A stretch of 64,000 nucleotides of DNA from Quadrisphaera sp. INWT6 (GTDB lineage: Bacteria > Actinomycetota > Actinomycetes > Actinomycetales > Quadrisphaeraceae). Below, one piece after another: positions 42,921 to 51,998 of this stretch (position 1 is its first letter; the number at the start of each line of letters is the position of its first letter). The stretch covers positions 744,001-808,000 of the forward strand of contig NZ_VUOH01000002.1 of the NCBI RefSeq assembly GCF_015390235.1, given 5' to 3'. The notes beneath the pieces were generated by a model, which was not told where the DNA came from, made no database searches, and saw only the letters and a list, made by a program, of their open reading frames with translations. The position numbers and the translations under genes are program-made.

Positions 42921-43564
42921 GCGGCGCCCGCGGTGTCGACCGCGCCCGGCAGCAGCGAGGCGGCGGGCTCGCGGTAGTCCACCCCCACCAGGGCCGTGCC
43001 GTCGAAGCGGAGGGTGGTGAGGCTGGCCAGGGTGCACTCGCGCTTGCGCGGGTCGTGCCAGAGGCGGCGGCCCTCGGCGCGGCGGCGGGCGCTGTAGATG
43101 GGCAGCTGGTGGGCCACGAGCACCGTCTCGTGGCCGGCGTTGCGGGCGGCGGCCTCGCGGGCCACGGCGAGCACGCGCTCGGCCTGCTCGGCGTACGGCT
43201 CGCCCCCACGAGGGGCGCAGCGGGTTGCGCAGCGACCACCAGTGCTGGGGCCGGGCCAGCGAGCCCGCCCCGACGCGAAGGTGAGGCCCTCGAAGTGGTT
43301 GTCGGCCTCGATGAGCCGCTCGTCGGTGCCGACCTGGAGCCCGAAGGCCGCGCCCACGGGGGCCGCGGTCTCCTGGGCGCGCTGCAGCGGCGAGGCGACG
43401 ACCTCCACCACGTCGGCGCCCTCGGCGGCGAGGGTGTCGGCGACCAGGCGCGCCATCGCGTGACCGCGCTCGGACAGGTGGTAGCCCGGCAGGCGCCCGT
43501 AGAGCACGCGCGCGGGGTTGTGCACCTCGCCGTGGCGCAGCAGGTGGACGGCGGTCAGGGCCAT
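42917..43564 (-). CDS. Histidine phosphatase family protein (two compensating indels)
   Basis: A 215-residue phosphoglycerate-mutase-like phosphatase. The catalytic segment is VHLLRHGEVHNP (RHG, residues about 8-10), with VVASPLQRAQETA and HETVLVAHQLPIYS holding the second His. As read, about 20 residues after FEGLTF are scrambled: one base is missing near 43275 and one extra C lies at 43203-43207, so the frame returns at GEPYAEQAERV. Repaired, this part reads the family-typical RPQHWWSLRNPLRPSWGEP. It is the first gene of the ccs operon, a placement known from mycobacteria. The ATG follows GATGCT by six bases. Confidence 0.85.
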   Translation of the reverse strand: MALTAVHLLRHGEVHNPARVLYGRLPGYHLSERGHAMARLVADTLAAEGADVVEVVASPLQRAQETAAPVGAAFGLQVGTDERLIEADNHFEGLTFASGRARWPGPSTGGRCATRCAPRGGEPYAEQAERVLAVAREAAARNAGHETVLVAHQLPIYSARRRAEGRRLWHDPRKRECTLASLTTLRFDGTALVGVDYREPAASLLPGAVDTAGAA

Positions 43565-43621
43565 GCCGCCAGCATCCCACCCGCACCTGGGTGCCGGTGC
43601 GACCCGCGGCGGGGCTGCGCC

Positions 43622-43669
43622 CGACGTCACACCCGGCGTCACACCCGACGTCACACCCGGCGTCACACC
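43622..43669. repeat. 12-bp tandem array carrying in-frame stop codons
   Basis: Four copies of the unit GTCACACCCGRC. On the minus strand the TGA triplets at 43663, 43651, 43639 and 43627 are in one frame; the first is the stop of the transglutaminase gene. The gap to the phosphatase gene contains this array and the -10 box GATGCT. Confidence 0.85.
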
Positions 43670-44571
43670 GAGAGGCTGACGACCCCCAGGTCGCGGGTGG
43701 AGGTCAGCGTCCCCCGGACGCCGGGGCCGCTGAAGCTGCCCGAGGTGGGTGCGACGTCGGTGTAGTCGCGGCCCACGGCGACGGTCAGGTGACCGGCGCC
43801 GGCGCGCTTGTCGTTGCAGGGGTCGAAGGCGACCGCGACGGCGCCCAGGCCGCCGTCGGCGCGGTTGCCCGGGACCACGACGTCGACCCAGGCGTGCGTG
43901 CCGCCCTGGCCGATGAGGTGCCCCGAGACGTAGCGCGTGGGGATCCCGAGGTGGCGCATCACGGCGATCATCACGTGCGCGTAGTCCTGGCAGACCCCGA
44001 CGCCGCCCGCCGAGCGCCTCGGCGGCGGTGGTGCGGGTCGTCGTCGTCCCGTTGCGGTAGGTGAAGCGGCGTGGACGGCGGAGCAGACGCGCTCGGCGGT
44101 CTCGAGGGGGTTCTCGGGGCGGCGCAGCGACTCGGCCAGCTCGACGATGGCGGCGTCGGGGGCGGTCAGCGGCGTGGCGGTGAGCAGGCGGGCGTCGCGC
44201 AGGCGGGCCCAGGGCAGCTCGACGGCGCCGGAGCCGACGACGCGCTCGAGCACGGCGGCGAGGCGGAACTCGACGTGGTCGGTGACGCGGGGGGCGTGGA
44301 CGTCGGTGGTCTCGTTGCCCCAGCGGTCGCGGCGGTCGGTGCGGCGGTGGCGGCGCGCGGGCACGCCGGAGACGGTGAGGGTGGCGAGGCGGCGGTGGAC
44401 GTCGCCGTGGCGGGCCGGCGGCATGACGACGAGGCGGTGGCGCAGGTCGTCCACGGGCGCGTCGTAGGAGTACCGGAAGGTCTGCTCCAGCCGGTAGGTG
44501 ACCTTCGCGGCCGCGTCGAGCTCGGCGGTGCGAGCGGCGAGCAGGGGGGCGCTGAGCGCGTCGAGCATCAC
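43663..44571 (-). CDS. Transglutaminase-like cysteine protease-fold protein (two compensating indels)
   Basis: A 302-residue protein with an N-terminal bacterial transglutaminase-like region ([20 protein letters not shown]) and a C-terminal catalytic core: [20 protein letters not shown] (Cys), [13 protein letters not shown] (His) and [12 protein letters not shown] (Asp). The substrate is unknown; relatives are peptidases or cross-linking enzymes. As read, the stretch after AVHAA is out of frame: a base is missing near 44066-44069 and an extra C lies at 44006-44008; repaired it reads [18 protein letters not shown]. The start is GTG 44571 or ATG 44568, next to the hemL stop. Confidence 0.82.
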   Translation of the reverse strand: MMLDALSAPLLAARTAELDAAAKVTYRLEQTFRYSYDAPVDDLRHRLVVMPPARHGDVHRRLATLTVSGVPARRHRRTDRRDRWGNETTDVHAPRVTDHVEFRLAAVLERVVGSGAVELPWARLRDARLLTATPLTAPDAAIVELAESLRRPENPLETAERVCSAVHAASPTATGRRRPAPPPPRRSAGGVGVCQDYAHVMIAVMRHLGIPTRYVSGHLIGQGGTHAWVDVVVPGNRADGGLGAVAVAFDPCNDKRAGAGHLTVAVGRDYTDVAPTSGSFSGPGVRGTLTSTRDLGVVSLSV

Positions 44572-46097
44572 AGGAGGGCTCCCTCAGCAGCGCTGCCGGA
44601 GACCCGTCGCACGGTGACGAGCGGGTTCATGGACAGATGCTGCACGTCTGGCGTTTCCGCGGTGTTGCGCCGGGCCGCCCGGCACGTTGCACATCGGCGG
44701 ACCGGCCCCCCTGCTTGAGCCGGACGGGTGAACGACGCCGAGTCGTCAGCGCCCCTGGGCTGCGCCGCCGCCCGCGCCGCGAGGGGCAGGGCGTCCAGGA
44801 CGACGCCGACGGCCTCGGCGTCGTGGCTCGCGGAGCAGAACCACGACTCGTAGCACGACGGCGGCAGGTGCACCCCGGCGTCGAGCATCGCGTGGAAGAA
44901 GGCGGCGAACGCGCCGGCGTCCTGGGTCCGGGCGGTGTCGTAGTCGACGACGTCCACGTCGGTGAAGAAGACGCTGAACATGCTGCCGGCCACGCCCAGG
45001 GTGTGGGGCACGCCCTCGGCCGCGAGCGCCGCGGACGCCGCGTCCCGGATGGTGGCGGCGACGGCGTCGACGCGGTAGTAGACCTCCGGCGTGCACAGCT
45101 GCAGCGTGGTCAGGCCGGCGGCGGCGGCGACGGGGTTCCCCGAGAGGGTGCCCGCCTGGTAGACGGGACCGGCCGGGGCGAGGTGGGCCATGACGTCGGC
45201 GCGGCCGCCGAACGCGGCGACGGGGAAGCCGCCGCCCATGACCTTGCCGAAGGTGAACAGGTCGGGCGAGCGCCGCTCACCGTCGACGTCCTGCGCGCCC
45301 TCGAGGCCGTACCAGCCTGCGCGGGAGAGCCGGAAGCCGGTCATGACCTCGTCGCTGATGAGCAGCGCGCCGGCGCGGCGGGTCTCGCGCAGCAGCGCGG
45401 CGGTCCACCCCGGAGCGGGCGGCACGACGCCCATGTTGCCGGCGGCGGCCTCGGTGATGACGCAGGCGATGCGGTCGCCGTGGGCGGCGAACGCCTCCTC
45501 CAGGGCCGCGACGTCGTTGAAGGGCAGCACGAGGGTCTCGGCGGCGCTCTCGCGGGTGACGCCGGGGGTGTCCGGCAGGGCGAAGGTGGCGAGCCCGGAG
45601 CCCGCCGAGGCCAGGAGGGCGTCGACGTGGCCGTGGTAGCAGCCGGCGAACTTCACCACGAGGGGGCGGCCGGTGAAGCCGCGGGCCAGGCGGATGGCGC
45701 TCATGGTGGCCTCGGTGCCGGAGCTGACCAGGCGCACCTGCTCCAGCGGCTCCACGCGCGCCACCAGCTCCTCGGCGAGCGCAACCTCGCCCTCGCTGGG
45801 CGTGCCGTAGGAGAAGCCCCGGGCCGCGGCCCCGCGGACTGCGTCGAGCACGGCGGGGTGGGTGTGGCCCAGGATCATCGGCCCCCACGAGCCCACGAGG
45901 TCGACGCGGCGCACGCCGTCGGCGTCGGTGAGCCACGGGCCCTGCGCCGACGCGGTGAAGCGGGGCGTGCCGCCCACCGCGCGGAACGCGCGCACCGGCG
46001 AGTTCACCCCGCCGGGCAGGACGGCGCTGGCGCGCTCGAACAGCGCCGCGGAGGCGGGAGCGGGGGTGAGGTCGGTGGGGCGCTCGGTCGTGCTCAC
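44568..46097 (-). CDS. hemL: Glutamate-1-semialdehyde 2,1-aminomutase
   Basis: HemL isomerises glutamate-1-semialdehyde to 5-aminolevulinate with PLP, the step after HemA. Motifs: [65 protein letters not shown] and the PLP-Lys segment [18 protein letters not shown]. The GTG at 46097 lies six bases after GAGGAT. The frame runs on for about 60 unusual residues (TFRPAQ-like, Cys- and Arg-rich) after the normal end near [11 protein letters not shown]. If the CCCC run at 44752-44755 lacked no base, a stop at 44746 would close a normal 450-residue protein, so the tail is probably a sequencing artefact. Confidence 0.92.
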   Translation of the reverse strand: MSTTERPTDLTPAPASAALFERASAVLPGGVNSPVRAFRAVGGTPRFTASAQGPWLTDADGVRRVDLVGSWGPMILGHTHPAVLDAVRGAAARGFSYGTPSEGEVALAEELVARVEPLEQVRLVSSGTEATMSAIRLARGFTGRPLVVKFAGCYHGHVDALLASAGSGLATFALPDTPGVTRESAAETLVLPFNDVAALEEAFAAHGDRIACVITEAAAGNMGVVPPAPGWTAALLRETRRAGALLISDEVMTGFRLSRAGWYGLEGAQDVDGERRSPDLFTFGKVMGGGFPVAAFGGRADVMAHLAPAGPVYQAGTLSGNPVAAAAGLTTLQLCTPEVYYRVDAVAATIRDAASAALAAEGVPHTLGVAGSMFSVFFTDVDVVDYDTARTQDAGAFAAFFHAMLDAGVHLPPSCYESWFCSASHDAEAVGVVLDALPLAARAAAQPRGADDSASFTRPAQAGGPVRRCATCRAARRNTAETPDVQHLSMNPLVTVRRVSGSAAEGALL

Positions 46098-46176
46098 CGG
46101 CCCATCCTCGCCGCTGGCCGCGGGAGCCACCCGTCCGGCACCCGCCCGCCGTCCCGCCGGTGGGGCCCGCCTCCCC

Positions 46177-46182
46177 TAGCGT
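46177..46182 (+). promoter_or_regulatory. Leaderless -10 box TAGCGT
   Basis: TAGCGT lies six bases before the GTG at 46189. Confidence 0.55.
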
Positions 46183-46188
46183 GGCCCC

Positions 46189-46893
46189 GTGGGCCTGCTC
46201 GTCGCTGCGCTCGGCCTGGGCCTCGCGGGGCTCGACCCCGCCGGGGCGCTCATCGCGGCCGCCGCCCTGGCCGCGGGCACCCGGGCCCGCCCGGTGGTGG
46301 CCTTCGGCGTCCTCGTCGTGGTCCTCACGGCGCTCCTGGGGACGGCGCTGTCCCTGACCGCCGGCGCCGGCCTGGCCGACGTCGACTGGGGCGCCGCCGT
46401 GCCCGGGGGCCCGGTCACGGCCGTGCTCGAGGCGCTCGCCGGCCTCGCGGCGCTGGCGTGGGCGGTGGTGCGCCTGCGCCGCCCTCCGGCCGACCCGGCC
46501 GACGAGGCGCCCCGGCGCCGCACCCCCAGCACCCGCAGCGGCGCGGGGCTGCTGGGCGTCGGCGCGCTCTTCACCGCCGGCGCCGTGCTCGACCCCTCCT
46601 ACGTCGGGCTCGTGGTGCTGGCGGGGCGCGGCGAGCCGTGGTGGGAGGTGCTGGCGGCCCACACCACCTGGTCGGTGGTCAGCCAGGCCCCGCTGGTGGT
46701 GCTGGTGGTCGCCGTGGCCCGGGGCGGTCACGAGCGCGCCGTCGCCCTGTTCACCCGCTGGTGGGGCCGCGCCCGCCCCCTCGTGCGGCACCTCGTCACG
46801 GGCGCGCTGGCGCTCGTGGGGCTCGGCCTGCTGCTGGACGCCGGGTGGTACGCCGCCACCGGCGCGTTCCTGGTGCTCGACCCCGGCGCCTGA
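46189..46893 (+). CDS. GAP/LysE-like membrane protein
   Basis: A 234-residue protein with about six spans arranged as three plus three around a charged loop (RRPPADPADEAPRRRTPSTRS, about 95-115). The N-terminal LGLGLAGLDPAGALIAAAAL and the repeated half LLGVGALFTAGAVLDPSYVG resemble the GAP/Sap family of LysE-type membrane proteins reported near glycopeptidolipid or export genes in mycobacteria. Substrate unknown. It is divergent from hemL, with a leaderless promoter of its own. Confidence 0.6.
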   Translation: MGLLVAALGLGLAGLDPAGALIAAAALAAGTRARPVVAFGVLVVVLTALLGTALSLTAGAGLADVDWGAAVPGGPVTAVLEALAGLAALAWAVVRLRRPPADPADEAPRRRTPSTRSGAGLLGVGALFTAGAVLDPSYVGLVVLAGRGEPWWEVLAAHTTWSVVSQAPLVVLVVAVARGGHERAVALFTRWWGRARPLVRHLVTGALALVGLGLLLDAGWYAATGAFLVLDPGA

Positions 46894-46913
46894 CCGCGGT
46901 CGTGCACGAGGGG

Positions 46914-47384
46914 TCAGAGGCGGGGTGCGCCCGGCAGCAGGGGGTGGACGACGCGCGCGAGGCGGTCGCTCCACACCGTCGCCGGTCCGTCGGGCGGGGG
47001 GCTCCGCCGGGCGGCGGCGCGGGTCAGGAGCGACCAGGTGCCGGCGACGCCCGCGTCCAGGAGCGCCAGGCGGGCCCGGGGGCGGTCGCTCGCAGCGAGC
47101 CCGACGGCCGTGAGGGCGTGGACGCCGTCGACCCACGCGCCGTCGGCGAGCACCGCCCGGGTCGGAGCGAGGCCCGTGACGAGGGCCTGCACGAGGTGGC
47201 GGCCTCCCAGGACCCGGGTGACGACGACGGTGCGCCGGTCGGGGGCGCGCTCGCCGACCGCGGCCAGCACCCGGCGGGGCGCGACCAGCAGGGCCAGGCC
47301 CCAGGCGCCGCGCGCCAGCTCGAGCGGGCGGGTCCTCGCCACCCCGCGCCAGGGGCTCTTCCCCCGGTCCGCGGCGGGGCTCAC
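46914..47384 (-). CDS. Hypothetical protein, 156 residues
   Basis: An Ala/Arg-rich protein with weakly hydrophobic helices (ALLVAPRRVLAAVGE, VLGGRHLVQALVTGLAPT, GVHALTAVGLAASDRPRARL). The layout, including an RxxLxxxHLVQA segment, recalls small actinobacterial DUF4267-like membrane proteins, but no assignment is made. Its GTG overlaps the stop of the SDR gene (GTGA), so it is translated after that gene. Confidence 0.55.
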   Translation of the reverse strand: MSPAADRGKSPWRGVARTRPLELARGAWGLALLVAPRRVLAAVGERAPDRRTVVVTRVLGGRHLVQALVTGLAPTRAVLADGAWVDGVHALTAVGLAASDRPRARLALLDAGVAGTWSLLTRAAARRSPPPDGPATVWSDRLARVVHPLLPGAPRL

Positions 47385-48454
47385 CGGCGCCGGGCCAGGG
47401 CCCGCACGCCCGCCACGGCGCCCGCGGCGGCGCCGGCCGCCAGGGCGACGGTGCCGGCGACGTCGACGGTGCGGCGGCGCTGCTGCAGCCACACCTGCGG
47501 GCTGGTGCTCCACGCCTGCTCGTCGAACTCGCCGTGGGCGCCGAGGTCGCCGGGCACGGGCTCGTCGAGGTAGTCGCCGGCCATCGTCGAGGCGGGCTGG
47601 TCGGTCTGCTGCCCGGGGATCCCGGTGCGCGCCAGGTACCTGTCGACGAACCACGGCGCCAGCCAGCTGCCGAGCACCGTGTAGACGGTCGACTCCCCCA
47701 CCCAGGTGCGCGCCCGCGGGTGGTCGAGGACGTGCCCGACCACGGCGGCGCAGGCCTCGGGCTGGTAGATCGGCGCGACGGGCTGTGGGTGCTTCGGCAT
47801 CGTCGTGCGCACCCACGTGAACTGCGTGGTGTTCATCCCGGGCATGTGGACCACGGAGACCTTCACGCGACTGCCCTCGGCCCGCAGCTCGGTCATCACC
47901 GAGTCGGTGAAGCCGGCGACGGCGTGCTTCGCTCCGCAGTAGGCGGCCTGCAGCGGGATGCCGCGGTAGGCCAGGGCCGAGCCGACCTGCAGCACGTGGC
48001 CCCGGTCGCGGGGGCGCATCAGCCGCAGGGCCGCGCGGGTGCCGTGCACCTGGCCGAGGTAGGTGACGGCGGTGGCGCGCTCGAAGTCGGCGGGGTCGGT
48101 GTCGACGAAGGGGGCGAAGACGCTGGCCATGGCGTTGTTGACCCAGACCTCGACGGGGCCGAGCTCGGCCTCGACGCGGTCGGCGGCGGCCTCGACCTGC
48201 TCGCGGTCGGCGACGTCGCAGACCACGCCGAGCCCGCGGCGCCCCGCCTCGGCGACCTCGCGGACGGTGCCGGCCAGCTGCTCGGGGTCGCGGGCGAGGA
48301 CGGCCACGTCCCAGCCGCGGGCGGCGAGGTCGCGCACGACCGCCCGCCCCAGCCCCGCGGAGCCGCCGGTGACGACAGCGGTGCCGCGCCGGGAGGGCGC
48401 GGCGCGGTCGTCGAGGAGCTGGTGGTCGGAGCCCGGCGCGCTGGAGCTGGTCAT
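47381..48454 (-). CDS. SDR family oxidoreductase with C-terminal membrane segment
   Basis: A 357-residue classical SDR with an extension. Cofactor motif VVTGGSAGLGRAVVRDLAAR, VNNAMASVFAPF (NNA), QVGSALAYRGIPLQAAYCGAKHA (Ser and YxxxK). After the SDR core comes a 100-residue region ending in a hydrophobic segment VAGTVALAAGAAAGAVAGVR and a basic tail, so the protein is probably anchored in the membrane. Substrate unknown. The ATG follows GAGGAT by six bases. A strong terminator from the upstream chemoreceptor gene lies between 48471 and 48513. Confidence 0.82.
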   Translation of the reverse strand: MTSSSAPGSDHQLLDDRAAPSRRGTAVVTGGSAGLGRAVVRDLAARGWDVAVLARDPEQLAGTVREVAEAGRRGLGVVCDVADREQVEAAADRVEAELGPVEVWVNNAMASVFAPFVDTDPADFERATAVTYLGQVHGTRAALRLMRPRDRGHVLQVGSALAYRGIPLQAAYCGAKHAVAGFTDSVMTELRAEGSRVKVSVVHMPGMNTTQFTWVRTTMPKHPQPVAPIYQPEACAAVVGHVLDHPRARTWVGESTVYTVLGSWLAPWFVDRYLARTGIPGQQTDQPASTMAGDYLDEPVPGDLGAHGEFDEQAWSTSPQVWLQQRRRTVDVAGTVALAAGAAAGAVAGVRALARRR

Positions 48455-48470
48455 GCCCCGATCCTCACCG

Positions 48471-48513
48471 CGACGGGCCCGGGGCGCCCGCCAGGAGCGC
48501 CCCGGGCCCGTCG
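48471..48513 (-). terminator. Strong hairpin terminator of the chemoreceptor gene
   Basis: A perfect 17-base stem, CGACGGGCCCGGGGCGC with its complement (48471-48487 and 48497-48513), around a nine-base loop begins seven bases beyond the chemoreceptor stop and just before the -10 box of the SDR gene. Confidence 0.7.
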
Positions 48514-48519
48514 GGCTCG

Positions 48520-50083
48520 TCAGGCGAGGATCGCCTTGGTCACGGCGACCTGCTCGGTGAGGACGCCGCTGATGATGCCCTGGGTCTCGTTGATCTCCTC
48601 GACGGCGCGGGTGATCTCGTGCAGCGCCGTCGTCACGGCCTCCACCTGCGACTGGATCGCGCCCACCTGGGCGTCGACGTCCGCGGTGGCGCGGGCGGTC
48701 TCGCTGGCCAGCTCCTTGACCTCGTGGGCCACCACGGCGAAGCCGCGGCCGGCCTCGCCGGCGCGGGCGGCCTCGATCGTGGCGTTCAGCGCCAGCAGGT
48801 TGGTCTGGGAGGCGATGCCCGAGATCAGGGCGACCACCTTGGAGATCGCCTCCGACGACTGCGCCAGCCCGGCCGCGTGCTCGTCGGCGGCCGCGGCCAC
48901 GGCGGCCCCCCGCTGGGCGACGCCGGTGGCGGCGACGACGTTGCGCTCCACCTCCTCGATGGAGATGCCCAGGTCGCGCCCGGCCTCGGCCAGGCGGTCG
49001 GAGGCGGCGATGCGGTCCAGCCCCTGCGCGAGGAGGAAGGCCGCGTTGCGCAGGGCCTCCCGGCGGCCGTCGCTCAGGGCGCGGTCGGAGGTGGTGAAGA
49101 AGTCGAGGGTGCCGACGACCTCCTGGCCGACGACGACGGGCAGGCAGACGCCCGCCCTGACGCCGGCGCGGGCGGCGGCGGGAGCGCGCACGCAGTCGGT
49201 GACCTGGGCCAGGTCGGGCACGAAGACGAGGTCGCGCGCGGCCCAGGCGCGGCCGGCCAGGCCGGTGCCCTCCACGAAGGTGGCGCCGGCCGTGACGCGG
49301 CGGAACTCCTCACCGGCGCTGCCGGACTCCTGCGCGAAGCGCAGCAGGGCCCGGGGGCCGGTCCGGTCGACCGCCCAGTAGGAGCCGTAGCTCCAGCCGA
49401 AGCCCTCGCGGATGGTGTCCAGCACCCGGCTGAGCACCTGCTCGACGCTGCTGGCCCCGCTCATGGCGCGCAGGACGGCGCTGGAGGCCGCGACGTCCTT
49501 GGCCGTCTCGGCGACGTCCTCGAGCACGGCGAGGCGCTCGACGGCCTGCGAGACCAGGGTGGAGACGGCCCGGAGGCGCGTCGAGGCGGTGGGGCGACAT
49601 GACCAGGAGGTCGGTGGTGAAGAAGTCCATGGTCCCGATGACCCGGTCACCGGCCCTGACGGGGAGGCAGGTGGCGGAGCGCACCCCCGCGCGCTGCGCG
49701 ACGGGGGCCCGCACGCAGTCGGTGACCTCGCCGAGGTCGGGGACGAACACGACGTCCTCACCCGCCCAGGCGCGGCCGCACAGCCCGGTGCCCCGGGTGA
49801 AGCTGGCCTCCGCGGTCACCTTCCGGAACTCGTCGCCGACGGCGCCCGACTCCTGGGCGAAGCGCAGCACCGGCTCGCGACCGCTGGTGTCGACCCGCCA
49901 GTAGGAGCCGTAGGCCCAGCCGAAGCGGTCGCGGACGACGGCGAGCGCGCTGTCGACCGCCGTCGTGACCGACGTGGCGCGGGACAGCGCCTGGACCACC
50001 GCGGTGACGGCGGCCACGTCGGCGCGCGCCTGCTGGACCTCCGACACGTCGTCGGCGGTGGCACGGGGGCGGCGGAGCGCCAT
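48520..50083 (-). pseudogene. Soluble double-GAF chemoreceptor-like signalling protein, frameshifted as read
   Basis: The repaired protein has about 520 residues: GAF domain 1 (GWAYGSYWRVDTSGREP to [17 protein letters not shown]), GAF domain 2 ([17 protein letters not shown] to [17 protein letters not shown]) and a methyl-accepting signalling domain with the hairpin tip [20 protein letters not shown]. The two GAF domains are clear internal duplicates sharing [15 protein letters not shown] and LPV. There is no membrane span or HAMP, so it is cytoplasmic. An extra G at 49591-49594 breaks the frame between the domains; removing it restores divisibility by three. The ATG at 50083 has AGGA upstream. 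It implies chemotaxis or a related pathway. Confidence 0.85.
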
Positions 50084-50237
50084 GGTCCTCCTGGTCGAGC
50101 AGCGGGGGGAGATCATTTCCGTTGCCCATGACATCGGCTCCCCCGCCCGCGACTTGAGCCGATCACGGCACCGGCCCGGGGAGCGGCACGGCCGGCCGTA
50201 CTGTGAGCGCGCCCGCAGCGCACCACCCGGAGGACCC

Positions 50238-51350
50238 GTGGCCGACGCACCCCGCCCGCCCGCCACCTCCGCGCAGGTGCGGCGCTGGCGGCGCCACCTC
50301 GCCGACGAGCTCTACGAGGCCCGCGTGTACCGCCGGCTCGCAGCGCGCCGCTCCGGGGAGGAGCGCGAGGTGCTGCTCGCGCTGGCCGAGGCGGAGGGCC
50401 GCCACGCCGCGCACTGGGCCGCGCTCCTCGAGGAGCGGACGGGTGCCCCGGCGCGCCCCAGCCGGCCCGGGCTGGGGCTTCGGCTCCTGGCGCTGCTGGC
50501 CCTGCGGATCGGATCGGTCTTCGTGCTGGCCCTCGCCCAGCAGGCCGAGGCGCGCTCGACCTACGGGCGAGAGCCCGACGCGACCGAGGCGATGGCCGCG
50601 GACGAGGCGGTGCACGGCGAGGTGGTCCGCGGGCTGGCCGCCCGGGGCCGCGCCCGCGTCTCGGGCACCTTCCGCGCCGCCGTCTTCGGCGCCAACGACG
50701 GCCTCGTGTCGAACCTGGCGCTGGTGCTGGGGGTCGCCGGTGCGGGGGTGGGCAGCGGCGCCGTCCTGCTGACGGGCGTGTCCGGCCTGCTCGCCGGGGC
50801 GCTGTCGATGGGCGCCGGGGAGTACGTGTCGGTCCGCTCCCAGCGCGAGCTGATCGCCGCGTCCGCTCCGGCGGCGCACGCGCCGTCGGTGGTGCGCGCG
50901 CTCGACGTCGACGCGAACGAGCTGGCGCTGGTCTACCGGGCGCGGGGCATGGCCCCCCAGGAGGCCCAGCGGCACGCCGACGAGCAGCTGGCCGGCCTCC
51001 CCGCCGACGCGACCGGCCGGGCGGGGTCCGCAGCCGGGGGCGGCGCGGGTCCCGACGACGGCGACGACGTGGTCGGCAGCGCGTGGTCCGCGGCGTCGTC
51101 GTCGTTCTGCTTCTTCGCCAGCGGCGCGCTCGTGCCGGTGCTGCCCTTCCTCCTGGGCCTCACCGAGTGGGCGGCGCTGGGCGTGGCCCTCGTGCTGGTG
51201 TCGCTGGCGCTGCTGGCCACCGGGGCCGTGGTGGGCGTGCTGTCGGGCGCCCCGCTGCTCCCCCGTGCCCTGCGCCAGCTGGCCATCGGGCTCGGCGCCG
51301 CGGCGGCCACCTACCTGCTGGGGCTGCTGTTCGGGACGACCGTCGGCTGA
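50238..51350 (+). CDS. Ferritin-like/VIT1 membrane iron transporter (MbfA-like)
   Basis: A 370-residue fusion. Residues about 15-140 form a ferritin/rubrerythrin-like helical bundle with EARVYRRLAARRSGEERE, EAEGRHAAHW (E-x2-H) and DEAVHGEVV (E-x2-H) as di-iron ligands. The rest is a VIT1/CCC1 transporter: FRAAVFGANDGLVSNLALVLG, SMGAGEYVSVRSQREL, and three more spans near the C-terminus. Related proteins (MbfA) export iron or manganese under stress; direction and metal are inferred. The GTG has GGAGGA upstream, and TACTGT at 50199 is a probable -10. It ends in an 8-bp tandem array. Confidence 0.88.
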   Translation: MADAPRPPATSAQVRRWRRHLADELYEARVYRRLAARRSGEEREVLLALAEAEGRHAAHWAALLEERTGAPARPSRPGLGLRLLALLALRIGSVFVLALAQQAEARSTYGREPDATEAMAADEAVHGEVVRGLAARGRARVSGTFRAAVFGANDGLVSNLALVLGVAGAGVGSGAVLLTGVSGLLAGALSMGAGEYVSVRSQRELIAASAPAAHAPSVVRALDVDANELALVYRARGMAPQEAQRHADEQLAGLPADATGRAGSAAGGGAGPDDGDDVVGSAWSAASSSFCFFASGALVPVLPFLLGLTEWAALGVALVLVSLALLATGAVVGVLSGAPLLPRALRQLAIGLGAAAATYLLGLLFGTTVG

Positions 51351-51411
51351 CCCGCTGACCCGCTGACCCGCTGACCCGCTGACCCGCTGACCCGCTGACC
51401 CGCTGACCCGC
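51346..51411. repeat. 8-bp tandem array beginning at a stop codon
   Basis: Eight copies of GCTGACCC. TGA appears at 51348, 51356, 51364, 51372, 51380, 51388, 51396 and 51404. The first is the stop of the transporter gene. Because eight is not a multiple of three, the stops fall in all three frames. Confidence 0.9.
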
Positions 51412-51430
51412 TGGCCGGCGCGCCGGCGCC

Positions 51431-51912
51431 TCAGCGCAGGTGCTCGGCCAGGCGGCCGCAGATGCGGCCCAGGGCCGCGACGTCCCCGGCGGGCAGCTGG
51501 TCGAACAGGTGCTCACGCACCCCCGCGACGTGCAGGGGCGCCGCGGCCTCCAGGGCGTCGAAGCCCGCCTGCGTCATGACGGCCAGCACGCCGCGCCGGT
51601 CCTCCGGGCAGGAGCGCCGCTGGACCAGGCCGCGCTGCTCCAGCCGGGAGATGGCGTGGGTGAGCCGGCTGCGGGAGTGCACGAGGTCGTCCGCGAGGTC
51701 GGACATGCGCAGCGACCAGTCCGGGGCCTCGGAGAGGCGGACCAGGAGCTCGTACTCGGCCATCGACAGGTCGTGCTCGGACTCGTCGAGCTCGCTGCCC
51801 AGGCGCCGGACCAGGAGCTGGGTGGCCTCGAGGTACAGGCGCCAGACCCGCTGCTCGTCGGCGTCCAGCCAGCGCGTGGTGGGGGCGCGGGCTCGGCTGC
51901 GGACACGGTCAC
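51431..51912 (-). pseudogene. MarR family regulator, frameshifted as read
   Basis: The repaired protein has about 160 residues: LDADEQRVWRLYLEATQLL (dimerisation helix), LRMSDLADDLVHSRSRLTHA (recognition helix), ISRLEQRGLVQRRSCPEDRR (wing) and a C-terminal dimer helix. Most of it is open in one frame, but that frame lacks a start codon; the GTG start with GAGGA upstream (51915, 51912 or 51906) is in another frame reading TVSAAEPAPPP. One G missing from the run at 51881-51885 explains this. It is divergent from the YceI gene, which it may regulate. Confidence 0.8.
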
Positions 51913-51925
51913 CACTCCTCGGGGG

Positions 51926-51952
51926 AACAATGTTGAATGTTGAACCATTATG
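51926..51952. promoter_or_regulatory. Divergent MarR/YceI control region
   Basis: AT-rich for this genome. It holds AACAATGTT, a palindrome, then the direct repeat TGTTGAA TGTTGAA (51931-51944), and CATTAT (51946-51951), a -10 for the YceI gene; CATAAT on the other strand can serve the marR gene. These repeats are candidate MarR sites. Confidence 0.45.
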
Positions 51953-51998
51953 CGTCACAGTGGGGGCGCACCGCATCCCGCACCACCCTGGAGGAACC

